Positions 35,314 to 45,462 of a DNA stretch of 64,000 nt are shown piece by piece. Source of the DNA: Actinomycetes bacterium (GTDB lineage: Bacteria; Actinomycetota; Acidimicrobiia; Acidimicrobiales; RAAP-2). The position numbers were made by a program, and so were the translations under genes. The number at the start of each line of letters is the position of its first letter. Positions within the stretch are counted from its first letter, which is position 1. The notes below the pieces were generated by a model, which was given only the letters and a program-made list of their open reading frames with translations, ran no database searches and was not told where the DNA came from. The stretch lies in assembly GCA_021831035.1 (NCBI GenBank), contig JAKBNL010000009.1, forward strand, positions 29,910-93,909. Direction: 5' to 3'.

Positions 35314-36219
35314 ATGATCGCGATCGAGCACCTCACCAAGCGGTATCGCAAGACGGTGGCGGTGGACGATCTCGACCTCGTGGTCGAGCCCGGGGTCGTC
35401 ACCGGCTTCCTCGGCCCCAACGGCTCGGGCAAGTCCACCACGATGCGGGTCATCATGGGGCTCGACCGTCCGACCCGCGGTCGCGCGACGGTCAACGGCC
35501 GGCCCTACCACGACCTGCGCGACCCGCTGCGTGAGGTCGGCGCGCTGCTCGAGGCCAAGGCCGTCAACCCCGGGCGCAGCGCGCGCAACCACCTCCGGGC
35601 GCTAGCCGCCTCCAACAAGATCCCCTTCTCGCGCGTCGACGAGGTCCTCGAGTTCGTGGGCCTGGCGAGCGTCGCCACCAAGCGCGTCGGCGAATTCTCC
35701 CTCGGCATGAGCCAGCGCCTCGGGATCGCCGGCGCCCTGCTCGGCGACCCGGGCGTCCTGCTCTTCGACGAGCCGGTGAACGGGCTCGACCCCGAGGGCA
35801 TCCGCTGGATCCGCGACCTCTTCCGCTCCCTGGCCGGCGAGGGCCGCACGGTCTTCGTCTCGAGCCACCTCATGAGCGAGATGGCGGTCACCGCCGACCA
35901 GATCATCGTGATCGGCAAGGGCCACCTGATCACCCAGGGCTCGGTGAGCGACCTCACCGCCGCGGCGAAGGGCTCGGTGGTGGTGCGCGGCAGCGACCGC
36001 GAACGTCTCGAGCGCGCCCTGCGGGCCGCGGGCGCCACCGTCGAGGTGGTCAACGACGACGCCCTGCGCGTGGGCGAGCTCGCCGCCGAGGCGGTGGGCC
36101 AGCTCGCCTTCGACGAGGGCGTCGTGCTCTTCGAGTTGACCCCGGAGCGAGCGTCGCTCGAGGAGGTCTACATGGCCCTCACGGCCGGCGCCACCGAGTA
36201 CGGGTCGGGGCCGTCGTGA
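35314..36219 (+). CDS. ABC transporter ATP-binding protein (BcrA-type)
   Basis: 301 aa. Walker [10 protein letters not shown], the [13 protein letters not shown] signature, Walker [15 protein letters not shown] and the H-loop SSHLMSEM. The signature (SLGMSQRL) is typical of BcrA/NatA-type exporters of peptide antibiotics or other lipophilic compounds. The C-terminal roughly 85 residues form the added domain of this family. A TAGGCT -10 lies at 35295-35300, 13 nt before the ATG. Paired with the permease by a 4-nt overlap. Confidence 0.93.
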   Translation: MIAIEHLTKRYRKTVAVDDLDLVVEPGVVTGFLGPNGSGKSTTMRVIMGLDRPTRGRATVNGRPYHDLRDPLREVGALLEAKAVNPGRSARNHLRALAASNKIPFSRVDEVLEFVGLASVATKRVGEFSLGMSQRLGIAGALLGDPGVLLFDEPVNGLDPEGIRWIRDLFRSLAGEGRTVFVSSHLMSEMAVTADQIIVIGKGHLITQGSVSDLTAAAKGSVVVRGSDRERLERALRAAGATVEVVNDDALRVGELAAEAVGQLAFDEGVVLFELTPERASLEEVYMALTAGATEYGSGPS

Positions 36220-36998
36220 GCGCCCACCCCACCCTGGCCTCGGTGATCCGCTCGGAGTGGATCAAGTTCCGCTCGGTGCGCTCGTCGATCATGGGCGTGG
36301 CGATCACCTTCGTCCTGACCATCGGCATCGGCGCTCTCATCACCGCGTCGATCCGCACCCACTGGACCTCGCATCCCGAGGCCCACATCGGCTTCGACCC
36401 GGTCACCACGAGCCTGGGCGGGACCCTCTTCGCCCAGTTCGCGGTCGGGGTCATCGGCGCGCTCTTTGTCACCTCGGAGTACTCCTCGGGTTCGATTCGC
36501 GCCACCCTGGCCGCGACCCCGCGGCGGGTCGAGGTCGTCCTGGCCAAGCTGGCGGTGCTCGTGGTGTCACTCCTGCTGGTGAGCGAGGTGGCCGTCTTCG
36601 TCACGTTCCTCATGGGCCAGGCCATCTACTCCGGGGTGGTGCCCACGGCGTCGCTGTCGAACCCCACGGTCCTGCGAGCCGTGCTCTTCGGCGGTCTCTA
36701 CCTCACCCTGCTCGGGGTCCTCGGCATGGCCCTGGGCTGGCTCCTGCGCCAGAGCGCCGCGTGCATCAGTGTCTTCACCTCGCTCATCCTGGTGCTGCCG
36801 ATCGTCACGTTCCTCCTCCCTTCGAGCTGGCAGAACACCATCAGCCGGTTCGAACCCTCGACGCTCGGCCAGTCCATGGAGTCGGTGTCGCCCCCGGCCC
36901 ACGCCTTCAGCGCCGGCGCGGCCCTCCTCGTCTTGTCCCTCTACGCGGTCGTCTTGATGGGGGCCGCCGCGACCGCCCTCACCCGCCGCGACGCCTAG
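36216..36998 (+). CDS. ABC-2 type permease
   Basis: 260 aa with six hydrophobic segments, the ABC-2 layout: SSIMGVAITFVLTIGIGALI, GTLFAQFAVGVIGALFVTSEYSSGSIRATLA (the conserved E-Y-x-x-x-x-x-R-x-T loop), VVSLLLVSEVAVFVTFLMG and so on. It forms the membrane part of the exporter with the preceding ATPase, starting at the GTG that overlaps it by 4 nt. Likely bacitracin- or lantibiotic-type resistance; substrate unknown. Confidence 0.92.
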   Translation: MSAHPTLASVIRSEWIKFRSVRSSIMGVAITFVLTIGIGALITASIRTHWTSHPEAHIGFDPVTTSLGGTLFAQFAVGVIGALFVTSEYSSGSIRATLAATPRRVEVVLAKLAVLVVSLLLVSEVAVFVTFLMGQAIYSGVVPTASLSNPTVLRAVLFGGLYLTLLGVLGMALGWLLRQSAACISVFTSLILVLPIVTFLLPSSWQNTISRFEPSTLGQSMESVSPPAHAFSAGAALLVLSLYAVVLMGAAATALTRRDA

Positions 36999-37018
36999 AC
37001 ACGGGGCCGGCGTAGTCC

Positions 37019-37024
37019 TAGGGT
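37019..37024 (+). promoter_or_regulatory. Leaderless -10 for nitroreductase gene
   Basis: TAGGGT, then 6 nt, then the ATG at 37031. Confidence 0.5.
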
Positions 37025-37030
37025 GAGGCG

Positions 37031-37723
37031 ATGGACCTGCGCGAGGCGTTGCGGACGACGGGGTCGATCCGCCGCTTCGCCCCGCGCACCGTCGACGACG
37101 CGCTCGTCCACGAGATCCTCGACGACGCGCGCTTCGCGCCCTCGGGCGGCAACCGCCAGGCGTGGCGCGTCGTGGTCGTGCGCGACCCGGCGCTCAAGGC
37201 GGCGGTCGGCGAGGCGTACCTCGACGCGTGGCACGACTACGTGGCCCACGTGCTGGCCGGCCTGATCCCCTTCTCCCCACTCGCGAGCGAGGCCGACCGC
37301 CACGCCGCGGCGACCCAGCGCGCCCACGCGGAGGCCGCCTCGAAGCCCGACGGCTTCGCCGAGACGATGGGCCACGCCCCGGCGATGCTGGTGGTCGCCG
37401 CCGACCTCACGTGCCTGGCGGCCACCGACCGCGACCTCGAGCGCTACGGCCTGGTCGGCGGGGCCTCGGTCTACCCCTTCGTGTGGAGCCTGCTGCTCGC
37501 GGCGCGCGAGCGCGACCTCGGCGGGGTTATCACGACGGTCGGCACCCGCAACGAGCCGACCCTGCGGGCCCTCCTGCACCTGCCCGCGACCATGGCCGTG
37601 GCGGCCGTCGTGGTGCTCGGCTACCCCGAACACCGCCACACGCGACTGAGCCGGCGGCGGGTGGAGGAGTTCGCGACCGTGGACCACTTCGACGGCCCCG
37701 CCCTCACCGCGGCTCCGGACTAG
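37031..37723 (+). CDS. Nitroreductase-family protein
   Basis: 230 aa. FMN-binding N-terminus SIRRFAPRTVDDALVHEILDDARFAPSGGNRQAW, and the later GASVYPFVWSLLLAARERDLGGVITT segment, match the nitroreductase fold. Substrate unknown (NAD(P)H-dependent reduction of nitro or quinone compounds, deiodinase-like and other variants exist). It is transcribed on its own and converges on the sulfatase gene with a 9-nt gap. Confidence 0.9.
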   Translation: MDLREALRTTGSIRRFAPRTVDDALVHEILDDARFAPSGGNRQAWRVVVVRDPALKAAVGEAYLDAWHDYVAHVLAGLIPFSPLASEADRHAAATQRAHAEAASKPDGFAETMGHAPAMLVVAADLTCLAATDRDLERYGLVGGASVYPFVWSLLLAARERDLGGVITTVGTRNEPTLRALLHLPATMAVAAVVVLGYPEHRHTRLSRRRVEEFATVDHFDGPALTAAPD

Positions 37724-37732
37724 GGAACGGCG

Positions 37733-39172
37733 CTAGACCAGCGCGGGTCGCAGGTCACTCGGCCAGTTGCCGAAGCGCTGGGGCGAGAGCAGCAAGTCGG
37801 TCCCCTCGCGACGCAGGTGTCGCTGGCGCCAGACGAGCTGGGTCTGCGCGACGCCCAGCACCCGCTCGACGTCGGTGCACTCGGTGCGCCAGCTCGGGTC
37901 CGCCGCCAGGTCGAAGCACCGGTACGACCCGTCCCCGAACTGCACGTAGGCGAGGTCCTCGGTGACCGTCACGGCGAGGTTGCGCTGGGCGAGTACCTCG
38001 GGCGGCGGCGCGTCGCCGCCCAGGAGCAGGAGGTACCGGCTGTCCCACTCGTAGTGGGCGGCGGCGCGCCACTCGACCTCGCGCCCCTCGAGCAACGGGG
38101 TGAGTGAGCGGCCGTCGCACTGGGCCGGCTGCTCGAGGCCGAGGCTCTCGGCCAGGGTGGCGAGCAGGTCGACGTTCTCGGTGAAGCGCTCGACCACCCG
38201 GGGGCCGAGGCGCGGGTCCCGCCAGAGCCCGATGACGTGGTAGCTCTCGGGGAAGAACCCGAGCTTCTCTTTCAGGCCGTGGTCGCCCAGCTGGTCGCCG
38301 TGGTCCGAGGTCACCACCACCAGCGTCTCGTCCCACTCGCCCCGGGCCTCGATCGCCTCGACCACCCGACCCAACTGGGCGTCGACCTCGCTCACCATGC
38401 CGTAGTACTGGGCCCGCAGGCGCGCGACGGCGGCCGGGTCGGTGGCCGCCACCAGCGGCCAGGTGAGGGCCGCCCGATGCAGGGGGTGGCGGGCACCGGC
38501 CTCCACCGGGGCCGTCGCCGCAGGGACGTCACGGGGATCGTAGAGACGCGAGTACGCGCCGGCGGCGGCGTAGGGCGGGTGGGGCCGCAGGTAGCTGAGG
38601 TGGGCGAACCAGCCGGACTCCTGGCGGCCGAGCCACCCGAGGAAGCGGTCGGTGAGAAAGGCGCTCAGGGAGTGCTCGGCCGGGCGGGTGGACTCGTCGC
38701 GCACCGACGCCTCCCAGCCGCTGGCCACGTCGTAGCCGAGGGCGCGCAGGTACTGGACGTAGCCGGCCTGGGAGTTCGGCAGGTAGAGCCCGACCGAGAA
38801 GCCCGGGAGGACCCCGTCGTAGTCGTCGAGTCGCGGGTCGTCGGGCCCGATCGCCTCGACGGGGTCGACCCCCTGGTCGGTGTAGCCGAAGAGCGTCGGG
38901 TCGTAGCCGGCGCGTCGGGCCACGCGCGCGAGGTTGTCGAGGCGTCGATCGAGGGGCGTGCCGTTGGCGACGACCCGGTTGTTCATCTGGTAGGTGCCGG
39001 TGTACAGCGCGGCCCGACCGGGCGAGCAGGGCGCCGCCTGGGAGTAGTGGCGCGCGAGGCGCGCGCCCTCGCGCGCGAGGCGGTCGAGGGTGGGGGTGGA
39101 GACGAGAGGGTGACCGGCGGCGCCGTAGCTGTCGGCCCGGAACTGGTCGAGCGTGACGAACAGGACGTTCAC
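37733..39172 (-). CDS. Sulfatase-family hydrolase (type I, formylglycine)
   Basis: 479 aa. Starts VNVLFVTLDQFRADSYGAAGHP (metal-binding D-Q) and has the formylglycine motif APCSPGRAALYTG (CxPxR), with Cys converted to formylglycine by a sulfatase-modifying enzyme not seen here. VVTSDHGDQLGDHG supplies further metal ligands. No signal peptide, so it acts in the cytoplasm. The family also includes phosphonate monoester hydrolases with the same motif; the CSPGR core favours these or choline-sulfatase-like enzymes over arylsulfatases. Last gene of a five-gene operon; GTG overlaps the esterase stop by 4 nt. Confidence 0.9.
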   Translation of the reverse strand: MNVLFVTLDQFRADSYGAAGHPLVSTPTLDRLAREGARLARHYSQAAPCSPGRAALYTGTYQMNNRVVANGTPLDRRLDNLARVARRAGYDPTLFGYTDQGVDPVEAIGPDDPRLDDYDGVLPGFSVGLYLPNSQAGYVQYLRALGYDVASGWEASVRDESTRPAEHSLSAFLTDRFLGWLGRQESGWFAHLSYLRPHPPYAAAGAYSRLYDPRDVPAATAPVEAGARHPLHRAALTWPLVAATDPAAVARLRAQYYGMVSEVDAQLGRVVEAIEARGEWDETLVVVTSDHGDQLGDHGLKEKLGFFPESYHVIGLWRDPRLGPRVVERFTENVDLLATLAESLGLEQPAQCDGRSLTPLLEGREVEWRAAAHYEWDSRYLLLLGGDAPPPEVLAQRNLAVTVTEDLAYVQFGDGSYRCFDLAADPSWRTECTDVERVLGVAQTQLVWRQRHLRREGTDLLLSPQRFGNWPSDLRPALV

Positions 39173-40101
39173 GACGGGGACCGCACGAGTCGGCTCACGT
39201 GGGCGGCCAGGTCGTCGATGATGGCCAGGGCGGTGGGGACGACACCCCCGTAGCGGATGAAGCCGTGGACCATCCCCTTGGCCTCGAGCAGCTCGACGGG
39301 CACCCCGAAGTGCTCGAGGAGCCCGGCGTAGGCGACGGCCTCGTCGCGCAGCGGGTCGCACTCGGCCACCACCAGAATCGCCGGCGCCACGCCGGCCAGG
39401 TCGCCGCAGAGCAGCGGGCTGACCCGCCAGTCGGTGGGGTCGGCGCCGGCGAGGTAGCGCCGATAGTCGCGCGCGAGCTGGTCGAGCTCGAGGAGGTAGC
39501 CCGTGCCGTAGCGGTGCGCCGACTCGGTCATCACCTCGGGGCCGAGCGTCGGGTACAGCAGGACCTGCCCGGCCAGCTCGAGGTCGTCGCGCACCAGTCG
39601 GCTGGCGACCGTGACGAGGTTGGCGCCGGCGGAGTCGCCCATGAGCACGATCCGGTCGTCGGGCCGGCCCACCTCCTCGCGGTGGGCCGCGACGTGGGCC
39701 ACGGCGTCCACGACGTCCTCGAGCGCGCACGGGAAGGGGTGCTCGGGGGCGAGGCGGTAGTCGAGGGCGAGGATCCGCCGGCGCAGGTCACTCGCCAGTC
39801 GCCGGCAGAGCCAGTCGTGGCTGTCGAGGTCGCCGACCACGAACGAGCCCCCGTGGGCGTAGAGCACGACCGCCCCGGGAACCTCGTCGCGGGGCACGTA
39901 GAGGCGGGCCCCCAGGCGGCGGTCGACCAGGTCGAGGCTGCGCTCTTGGACCAGGGCCATGGCGGCGGGGTCCCGACCGAGATTCACCAGGTCGACGCGG
40001 AACTGGCGACGGCGCTCGTCGAGGGTCAGGGCCTCGGGGTCGGGCGCCGACGCGGCGCGCGCCTCGGCGAGGAGCCGCTCGATCGCCGGGTCCAGCCCCA
40101 C
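39169..40101 (-). CDS. Alpha/beta hydrolase, HSL-family esterase
   Basis: 310 aa. Oxyanion-hole HGGSFVVGDLDSHDW and nucleophile elbow GDSAGANLV, with Asp and His in the C-terminal part (ECDPLRDEAVAYA, KGMVHGFIRYGG). Typical of bacterial hormone-sensitive-lipase-like esterases acting on short esters. GTG at 40101 is 6 nt from the stop of the preceding kinase gene. It probably supplies an esterase step in the pathway encoded by the operon. Confidence 0.93.
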   Translation of the reverse strand: MGLDPAIERLLAEARAASAPDPEALTLDERRRQFRVDLVNLGRDPAAMALVQERSLDLVDRRLGARLYVPRDEVPGAVVLYAHGGSFVVGDLDSHDWLCRRLASDLRRRILALDYRLAPEHPFPCALEDVVDAVAHVAAHREEVGRPDDRIVLMGDSAGANLVTVASRLVRDDLELAGQVLLYPTLGPEVMTESAHRYGTGYLLELDQLARDYRRYLAGADPTDWRVSPLLCGDLAGVAPAILVVAECDPLRDEAVAYAGLLEHFGVPVELLEAKGMVHGFIRYGGVVPTALAIIDDLAAHVSRLVRSPS

Positions 40102-40107
40102 GTCGGG

Positions 40108-41631
40108 TCAGCCTAGACCGCGACGCGCGCGACGTCGCGCGCGACGCCACGCGCGCTCGAGGCGGTAGAGCACGTCGAGGTCGCCCCCGAGCCGGGCGCC
40201 CCCGGGCTCGATCGGCTCGCCCTCGACCGGGCGAGCGGCGAGATCGTCGAGCGTCGCTCGCCCCAGGGCCAGCGCGCAGAGGTGCCCCACCCCGCGCAGC
40301 GGGGCCAGCCGCGGCGAGGGGGTGCGCACGACGCGCCGGCCGGTCGCGTCGGCCACCATCTGGCACCACAGCGTCGACTCGGCCCCGCCCCCGACGAGCG
40401 AGACCGGTTCGAGCCGGCGACCCGTGAAGCGTTCGACGTGGCCGAAGAGCCACGCCACGTTGGCCGCGACCCCCTCCATGACCGCGCGCACGACGTCGGC
40501 CCGGCCCGTGGTCACAGTGAGCCCCGTGACCACCGCGCGCAGCCCCTTGTCCTCGACCGGCGAGCGCTCGCCGGCCAGCCAGGGGCCGACGCGCACGCCG
40601 TTGGCGCCGGCCGGCGCGGTGGCCGCCAGCGCCGTCAGCTCGTCGTAGCTCGCCCCGGGCCAGAGCAGGTCGCGACACCACTCGAGGGCGCGGGCGCCGG
40701 TCTCTTGGTTGTCGATCACCAGGTAGCGGCCGTCGCCCAGCCCCGGGACGGTCGCGATGGAGTGGACGACGTCGGTCTTCTTCGCCGGGACCGGGCAGCT
40801 CACCCAGGCGGTCGTCGACAGCGCCACGTGCGCCTGGTAGGGACCGACCGCGCCGGCGCCGAGCGCGGCCGCGTGCAGGTCGGGCACGGCGGCCACGACC
40901 GGTGTCCCCCCACGCAGCCCCAGCGACGCGGCCGCCGAGGCGCTGAGGCCGCCCACCACCGAGCCGGTCGCCACGAGCGGGGGGAGCTTCTCGCCGGGCA
41001 GGCCCGACAGGCGCACCAGGCGAGGGTCGTAGCCGACGCTCGAGAGGTCGCGGTTGTCGGTCAGCCACAGCGCCAGGCGCGACGCCGGTGACCCGGCGGT
41101 CACCCCGGTCATGCGGCCCGTCAGGTAGTCGATCGGCTCGGTGTACCAGCGGGTCCTCGCCGCGACCTCGGGTCGCTCGCGCTCGAGGAAGAGGATCTGG
41201 CCCAGGGGGTCGCCCGCCGAGACCGACGGAGCCCCGGCGCTGCGGCGCACGAAGGCCGCCACCTTGAGCGGCGCGTAGCCCATCACCGGCCCGCCCAGGA
41301 CCGAGCGCGCGTGCGCCACACCCCGGGTGTCGAGCCAGGTCAGGCACTCCCCGACCGGCGCGCCGTGCTCGTCCACCGGCACGGTCGACCCGTACTGGCC
41401 CGTCACCCCGACCGCGACCACCCTCGAGGGGTCGACGGCCGCCACCAGCCGGCGCGACGCCGCGGTGATCAGGTCCCACCACTCCTCGGGGTCCTGGGTC
41501 GCGGCCCCCGTCGCGTCCAGCTGGGTCGTCACGGCGTGGATCTCGACGGCCACCACCTCGCCGTCGAGGCTCACCAGGGCGACCTTCGGTCCCCCCGTGC
41601 CCAGGTCGACCGCGAGGCACAGGTCGCTCAC
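40108..41631 (-). CDS. FGGY-family carbohydrate kinase (xylulokinase-like)
   Basis: 507 aa. Two ASKHA domains: LCLAVDLGTGGPKVALV (phosphate-1 loop), GQYGSTVPVDEHG, the FGGY region near residue 240-270 (VVAAVPDLHAAALGAG with catalytic Asp) and the C-terminal GGGAESTLWCQMVADATGR. Sequence alone does not tell xylulose from other ketoses or sugar alcohols. GTG at 41631 overlaps the PLP-enzyme stop by 4 nt. The upstream open frame is shadow. Confidence 0.92.
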   Translation of the reverse strand: MSDLCLAVDLGTGGPKVALVSLDGEVVAVEIHAVTTQLDATGAATQDPEEWWDLITAASRRLVAAVDPSRVVAVGVTGQYGSTVPVDEHGAPVGECLTWLDTRGVAHARSVLGGPVMGYAPLKVAAFVRRSAGAPSVSAGDPLGQILFLERERPEVAARTRWYTEPIDYLTGRMTGVTAGSPASRLALWLTDNRDLSSVGYDPRLVRLSGLPGEKLPPLVATGSVVGGLSASAAASLGLRGGTPVVAAVPDLHAAALGAGAVGPYQAHVALSTTAWVSCPVPAKKTDVVHSIATVPGLGDGRYLVIDNQETGARALEWCRDLLWPGASYDELTALAATAPAGANGVRVGPWLAGERSPVEDKGLRAVVTGLTVTTGRADVVRAVMEGVAANVAWLFGHVERFTGRRLEPVSLVGGGAESTLWCQMVADATGRRVVRTPSPRLAPLRGVGHLCALALGRATLDDLAARPVEGEPIEPGGARLGGDLDVLYRLERAWRRARRRARRGLG

Positions 41632-43007
41632 GGGGCCGGGGGCACCGCGAGCTGCTCGTCCATCATCTCGGCCATCACGGCTCGGATGAACTCGTCGGCC
41701 TCGTCCGACCACCCACCGGCCACCCCCCCGTAGATCGCCCCGGAACGGGCCGGCTCGTCGCGGTGGGCGTGGGCGTAGTCGACCGCGTCGGCGAGATCCG
41801 CGGCCCACCGTTCGACCACCCCCGGCTGGGTCTGGGGACGGGTGACGGCCATGTGCAGCGCGTTGGGGTACTGCTGGCCGTTGAGCCGCCACCCCCGGGT
41901 GCGCAGGAAGTCGTTCACGTGGTAGACGTCGAACTCCTCGGAGGTGAACGAGAAGAGGAAGGTCGGCTCGCCCAGCACGCGCAGCGACGGGTGAGCCTCG
42001 ACGGCGGCGCGCATGGCGCGCGCCGTGTCGAAGACGGCGCGCGCGTAGCGGAGGTACCCCGAGCGGCCGAGGTGGACCATGGCCGCCCAGGTCGCGGCCA
42101 GCAGACCGCCCGAGCGCGACCCCTCCATGCCCGGCGAGCAGTACTTACCGCCGGACCAGTCGGTCTGGTAAAAGTACTGGCTGTCGCGCAGCGTCGTGTC
42201 GGCGAAGCACAGGACGCTCGTGCCCTTGAGCGCGTAGCCGTACTTGTGGGTGTCGGCCGAGATGGTGGTGACCCCGGGGACCGAGAAGTCAAAGGGCGGG
42301 ACCGGCTCGCCCAGCGCGCGCCCGAACGGGAGGATGAACCCGCCCAGGCAGCCGTCGACGTGCAGGCCCACGCCGCGCTCGAGCGCGAGGGCGCCGAGCT
42401 CGGGGATGGGGTCGACCGTGCCGTAGCCGTAGTTGGTCGCCGAGCCCACCAGCGCCACCGTGTCGGCGTCGATGTGCTCGCTCACCCAGTCGAGGTCCAC
42501 TCGCGTCGTCTCCGTATCGACGGGCGCCACGCGGACCTCGACGCCGAAGAGGTGGCCGGCCTTGGTGAAGGCCGGATGCGCCGTCTCGGGCTTGATGAGG
42601 TTCGGTCGGCGCGTGCGCGCGACGTTGGCGTCGCGGTAGGCCAGGACCGCGTGGGCGATCGACCCGCTCCCGCCCGAGGTCACCAGCCCGCCGGGGCGGC
42701 CGGGCAGCGACGCGCCGCCCAGAATGTCGAGGGTCATCGCGATGATCTCCGCCTCGAACTTGGTCGCACTCGGGCACATGTCGCGCTGGAGCACGTTCAC
42801 GTGGCTGAAGTGGGCGAAGGCCCGGTTCAAGAAGTCGTAGTGGTCGTGGTCCCCGCAGTACATGGTGCCCGAACACTGGCCCGACTCCCAGGTCGGGTCC
42901 TCGGCGGCGGCCATCGCCGCGAGCTCGCCGAGCACGGCGTCGCGCTCGACCCCCTCGTCGGGCAGTCGTCGGTGGACCTCGAAGCGGTCGGCGTAGGGGT
43001 AGGTCAC
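41628..43007 (-). CDS. PLP-dependent lyase/decarboxylase, sphingosine-1-phosphate lyase-like
   Basis: 459 aa fold-type I PLP enzyme of group II decarboxylase type. The PLP lysine is in SADTHKYGYALKGTS, the closest pattern being sphingosine-1-phosphate lyase (DTHKYGxxxKGTS) rather than glutamate decarboxylase. The preceding LHVDGCLGGFILPFGRALG also matches SPL. SPL cleaves a phosphorylated amino alcohol to aldehyde and phosphoethanolamine. Starts at GTG 43007, overlapping the nitroreductase stop. Substrate here is unknown. Confidence 0.88.
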   Translation of the reverse strand: MTYPYADRFEVHRRLPDEGVERDAVLGELAAMAAAEDPTWESGQCSGTMYCGDHDHYDFLNRAFAHFSHVNVLQRDMCPSATKFEAEIIAMTLDILGGASLPGRPGGLVTSGGSGSIAHAVLAYRDANVARTRRPNLIKPETAHPAFTKAGHLFGVEVRVAPVDTETTRVDLDWVSEHIDADTVALVGSATNYGYGTVDPIPELGALALERGVGLHVDGCLGGFILPFGRALGEPVPPFDFSVPGVTTISADTHKYGYALKGTSVLCFADTTLRDSQYFYQTDWSGGKYCSPGMEGSRSGGLLAATWAAMVHLGRSGYLRYARAVFDTARAMRAAVEAHPSLRVLGEPTFLFSFTSEEFDVYHVNDFLRTRGWRLNGQQYPNALHMAVTRPQTQPGVVERWAADLADAVDYAHAHRDEPARSGAIYGGVAGGWSDEADEFIRAVMAEMMDEQLAVPPAP

Positions 43008-43615
43008 GTCTCCTCCTCGTGGCGCGCGAAGCGCCCCCGGTGGACCACGTCCTCGGCCGGACGGCGACGAGCGCTCACCGAGGGCGCCTGGGGCTCGAGG
43101 TCGACGGCGCGGTAGCCGACCGACACCGCACCGATCGGCGTGAAGGCCTCGGGCACGTCGAAGTCGGCGCGGAAGGCCGCGACGTTCTCCGGGGCGATGC
43201 CGAAGAAGTACGCCCCCAGTCCCTCGTCCACCGCGGTGAGCAGCATCAGCAGGGACGCCATCGCCGCGTCGAGGTGCCAGTACGGGACGGGCCAGCGGGC
43301 CTCGTCGCGGTCCGTCCACCCCTTGTCGGACCGGGCGTAGCGCTCGAGGTAGGCGTCGCGGTGCGAGAGGGGGACCACGACGAGCGGCGCGTTCTGGATT
43401 CGCGGCGTGTTCTCCACCCTCGTCGGCACGTGGCGCCAGAACCGACGCCGGTCGTCGGCCTCGGTCAGCACGAGGAACGCCCAGCCCTGGGAGAAGCCGG
43501 CCGAGGGCGCGCGCAGCGCGCTCGCCACGACGCGCTCGACGACGTCGCGCGCGAGAGGGCGGTCCTCGTACTCGCGAACCATCCGCCGGCGGCGCACGAC
43601 CTCCGAGAACTCCAT
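43004..43615 (-). CDS. Nitroreductase-family protein, first gene of the operon
   Basis: 203 aa. FMN fold markers MEFSEVVRRRRMVREYEDRPLARDVVERVVASALRAPSAGFSQGW and AMASLLMLLTAVDEGLGAYFFGI. It leads a five-gene operon (nitroreductase, S1P-lyase-like, FGGY kinase, esterase, sulfatase). TACCAT lies 6 nt before the ATG at 43615, so the operon has its own leaderless promoter, although an amino-acid ABC importer lies just 34 nt upstream. Confidence 0.9.
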   Translation of the reverse strand: MEFSEVVRRRRMVREYEDRPLARDVVERVVASALRAPSAGFSQGWAFLVLTEADDRRRFWRHVPTRVENTPRIQNAPLVVVPLSHRDAYLERYARSDKGWTDRDEARWPVPYWHLDAAMASLLMLLTAVDEGLGAYFFGIAPENVAAFRADFDVPEAFTPIGAVSVGYRAVDLEPQAPSVSARRRPAEDVVHRGRFARHEEET

Positions 43616-43621
43616 CGCGTC

Positions 43622-43627
43622 ATGGTA
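43622..43627 (-). promoter_or_regulatory. Leaderless -10 for the nitroreductase operon
   Basis: TACCAT, then 6 nt, then the ATG at 43615. Confidence 0.5.
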
Positions 43628-43649
43628 CTGACGCGACGCAGCAGTGCGA

Positions 43650-44422
<773 letters not shown>

Positions 44423-44426
<4 letters not shown>

Positions 44427-45433
44427 CGTTCCACCGCCCCGGCGAGACCGCGCCGGTTCGGGAACTTGGCGACGATTCCCGCGAGGTCCCGGCGCATCCT
44501 TTGCAGCGGCGTGGGTGGCGGTGTGCGCAGCGCCCCGCGGCCGAAGTGGCGCTCGAGGTAGAACTGGCCGATCGAGAGGACCGTCGTCACCACCAGGTAC
44601 CAGAGGCTCGCGGTGAGCAGGAGCGGCATGATCTCGTAGTTGGCCGAGTAGATGTTGGTCGCCGCGCCGAGCAGCTCGATCACTCCGATGACGCTCGCCA
44701 GCGAGGACGTCTTCAGCATCGAGATCACCTCGTTGCCCGTGGGCGGGATGATCACCCGCATGGCCTGGGGCATGACCACGTAGCGCAGGGTCTGGCGGCG
44801 CACCATCCCGATCGAGGTCGCGGCCTCGACCTGGCCCTCGTCCACCGAGAGCAGCCCGGCTCGGGCGATCTCGGACATGTAGGCCGCCTCGTTGAGCCCG
44901 AGGGCCACGCAAGCGGCCTCGAGCGGGGTGAAGACCGTGTTCGTGTGCACGGTGAGGAAGGCCACGGCCGTGAAGGGGATGCCGAGGCTGATCCGGGGGT
45001 AGAGGATCGCGATGTTGAACCAGACGAGCAGTTGGACCAGCACCGGGGTCCCCCGGAAGAACCAGGTGTAGGTCCAGGCCGAGCCCGACAGGACCCGGTT
45101 CGGCGAGAGCCGCATCACCGCGAGGATCATGCCGAGCACGATCCCGACCGCCATCGCGATCGCCGTCAGCTCCAGGGTGACGAGGAGCCCGTGGAGGATC
45201 TCGCTGGTTGTGAAGTAGCGAAAGACGATGTCCCAGGAGAAGCGCCACTCGGTGACGGCGTGGCAGACCCGCGAGGCGCCCACCCCCCGACACGTCTTCT
45301 GGCCGGTGGGCAGCCTCGACAGCAGGGTGTGGACGATCATCGCGACGACGACCAGCGCCGCCGCCACCCCGACCCACCGCCCGACGTGACGGACGGGGAC
45401 GACCTTTATGGAGCCGTCCCCGTCCGTACTCAC
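44423..45433 (-). CDS. Polar amino-acid ABC importer, permease
   Basis: 336 aa. A long N-terminal extension (about 90 residues with one extra membrane helix and two cysteines) precedes the conserved permease with the [24 protein letters not shown] and [29 protein letters not shown] coupling (EAA) loop. His/Glu/Gln/Arg permease family. It may act as a homodimer, since only one permease gene is present. Confidence 0.94.
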
Positions 45434-45462
45434 GTTCGTCGCTGGTTGCTCAGCTCAGTGTC

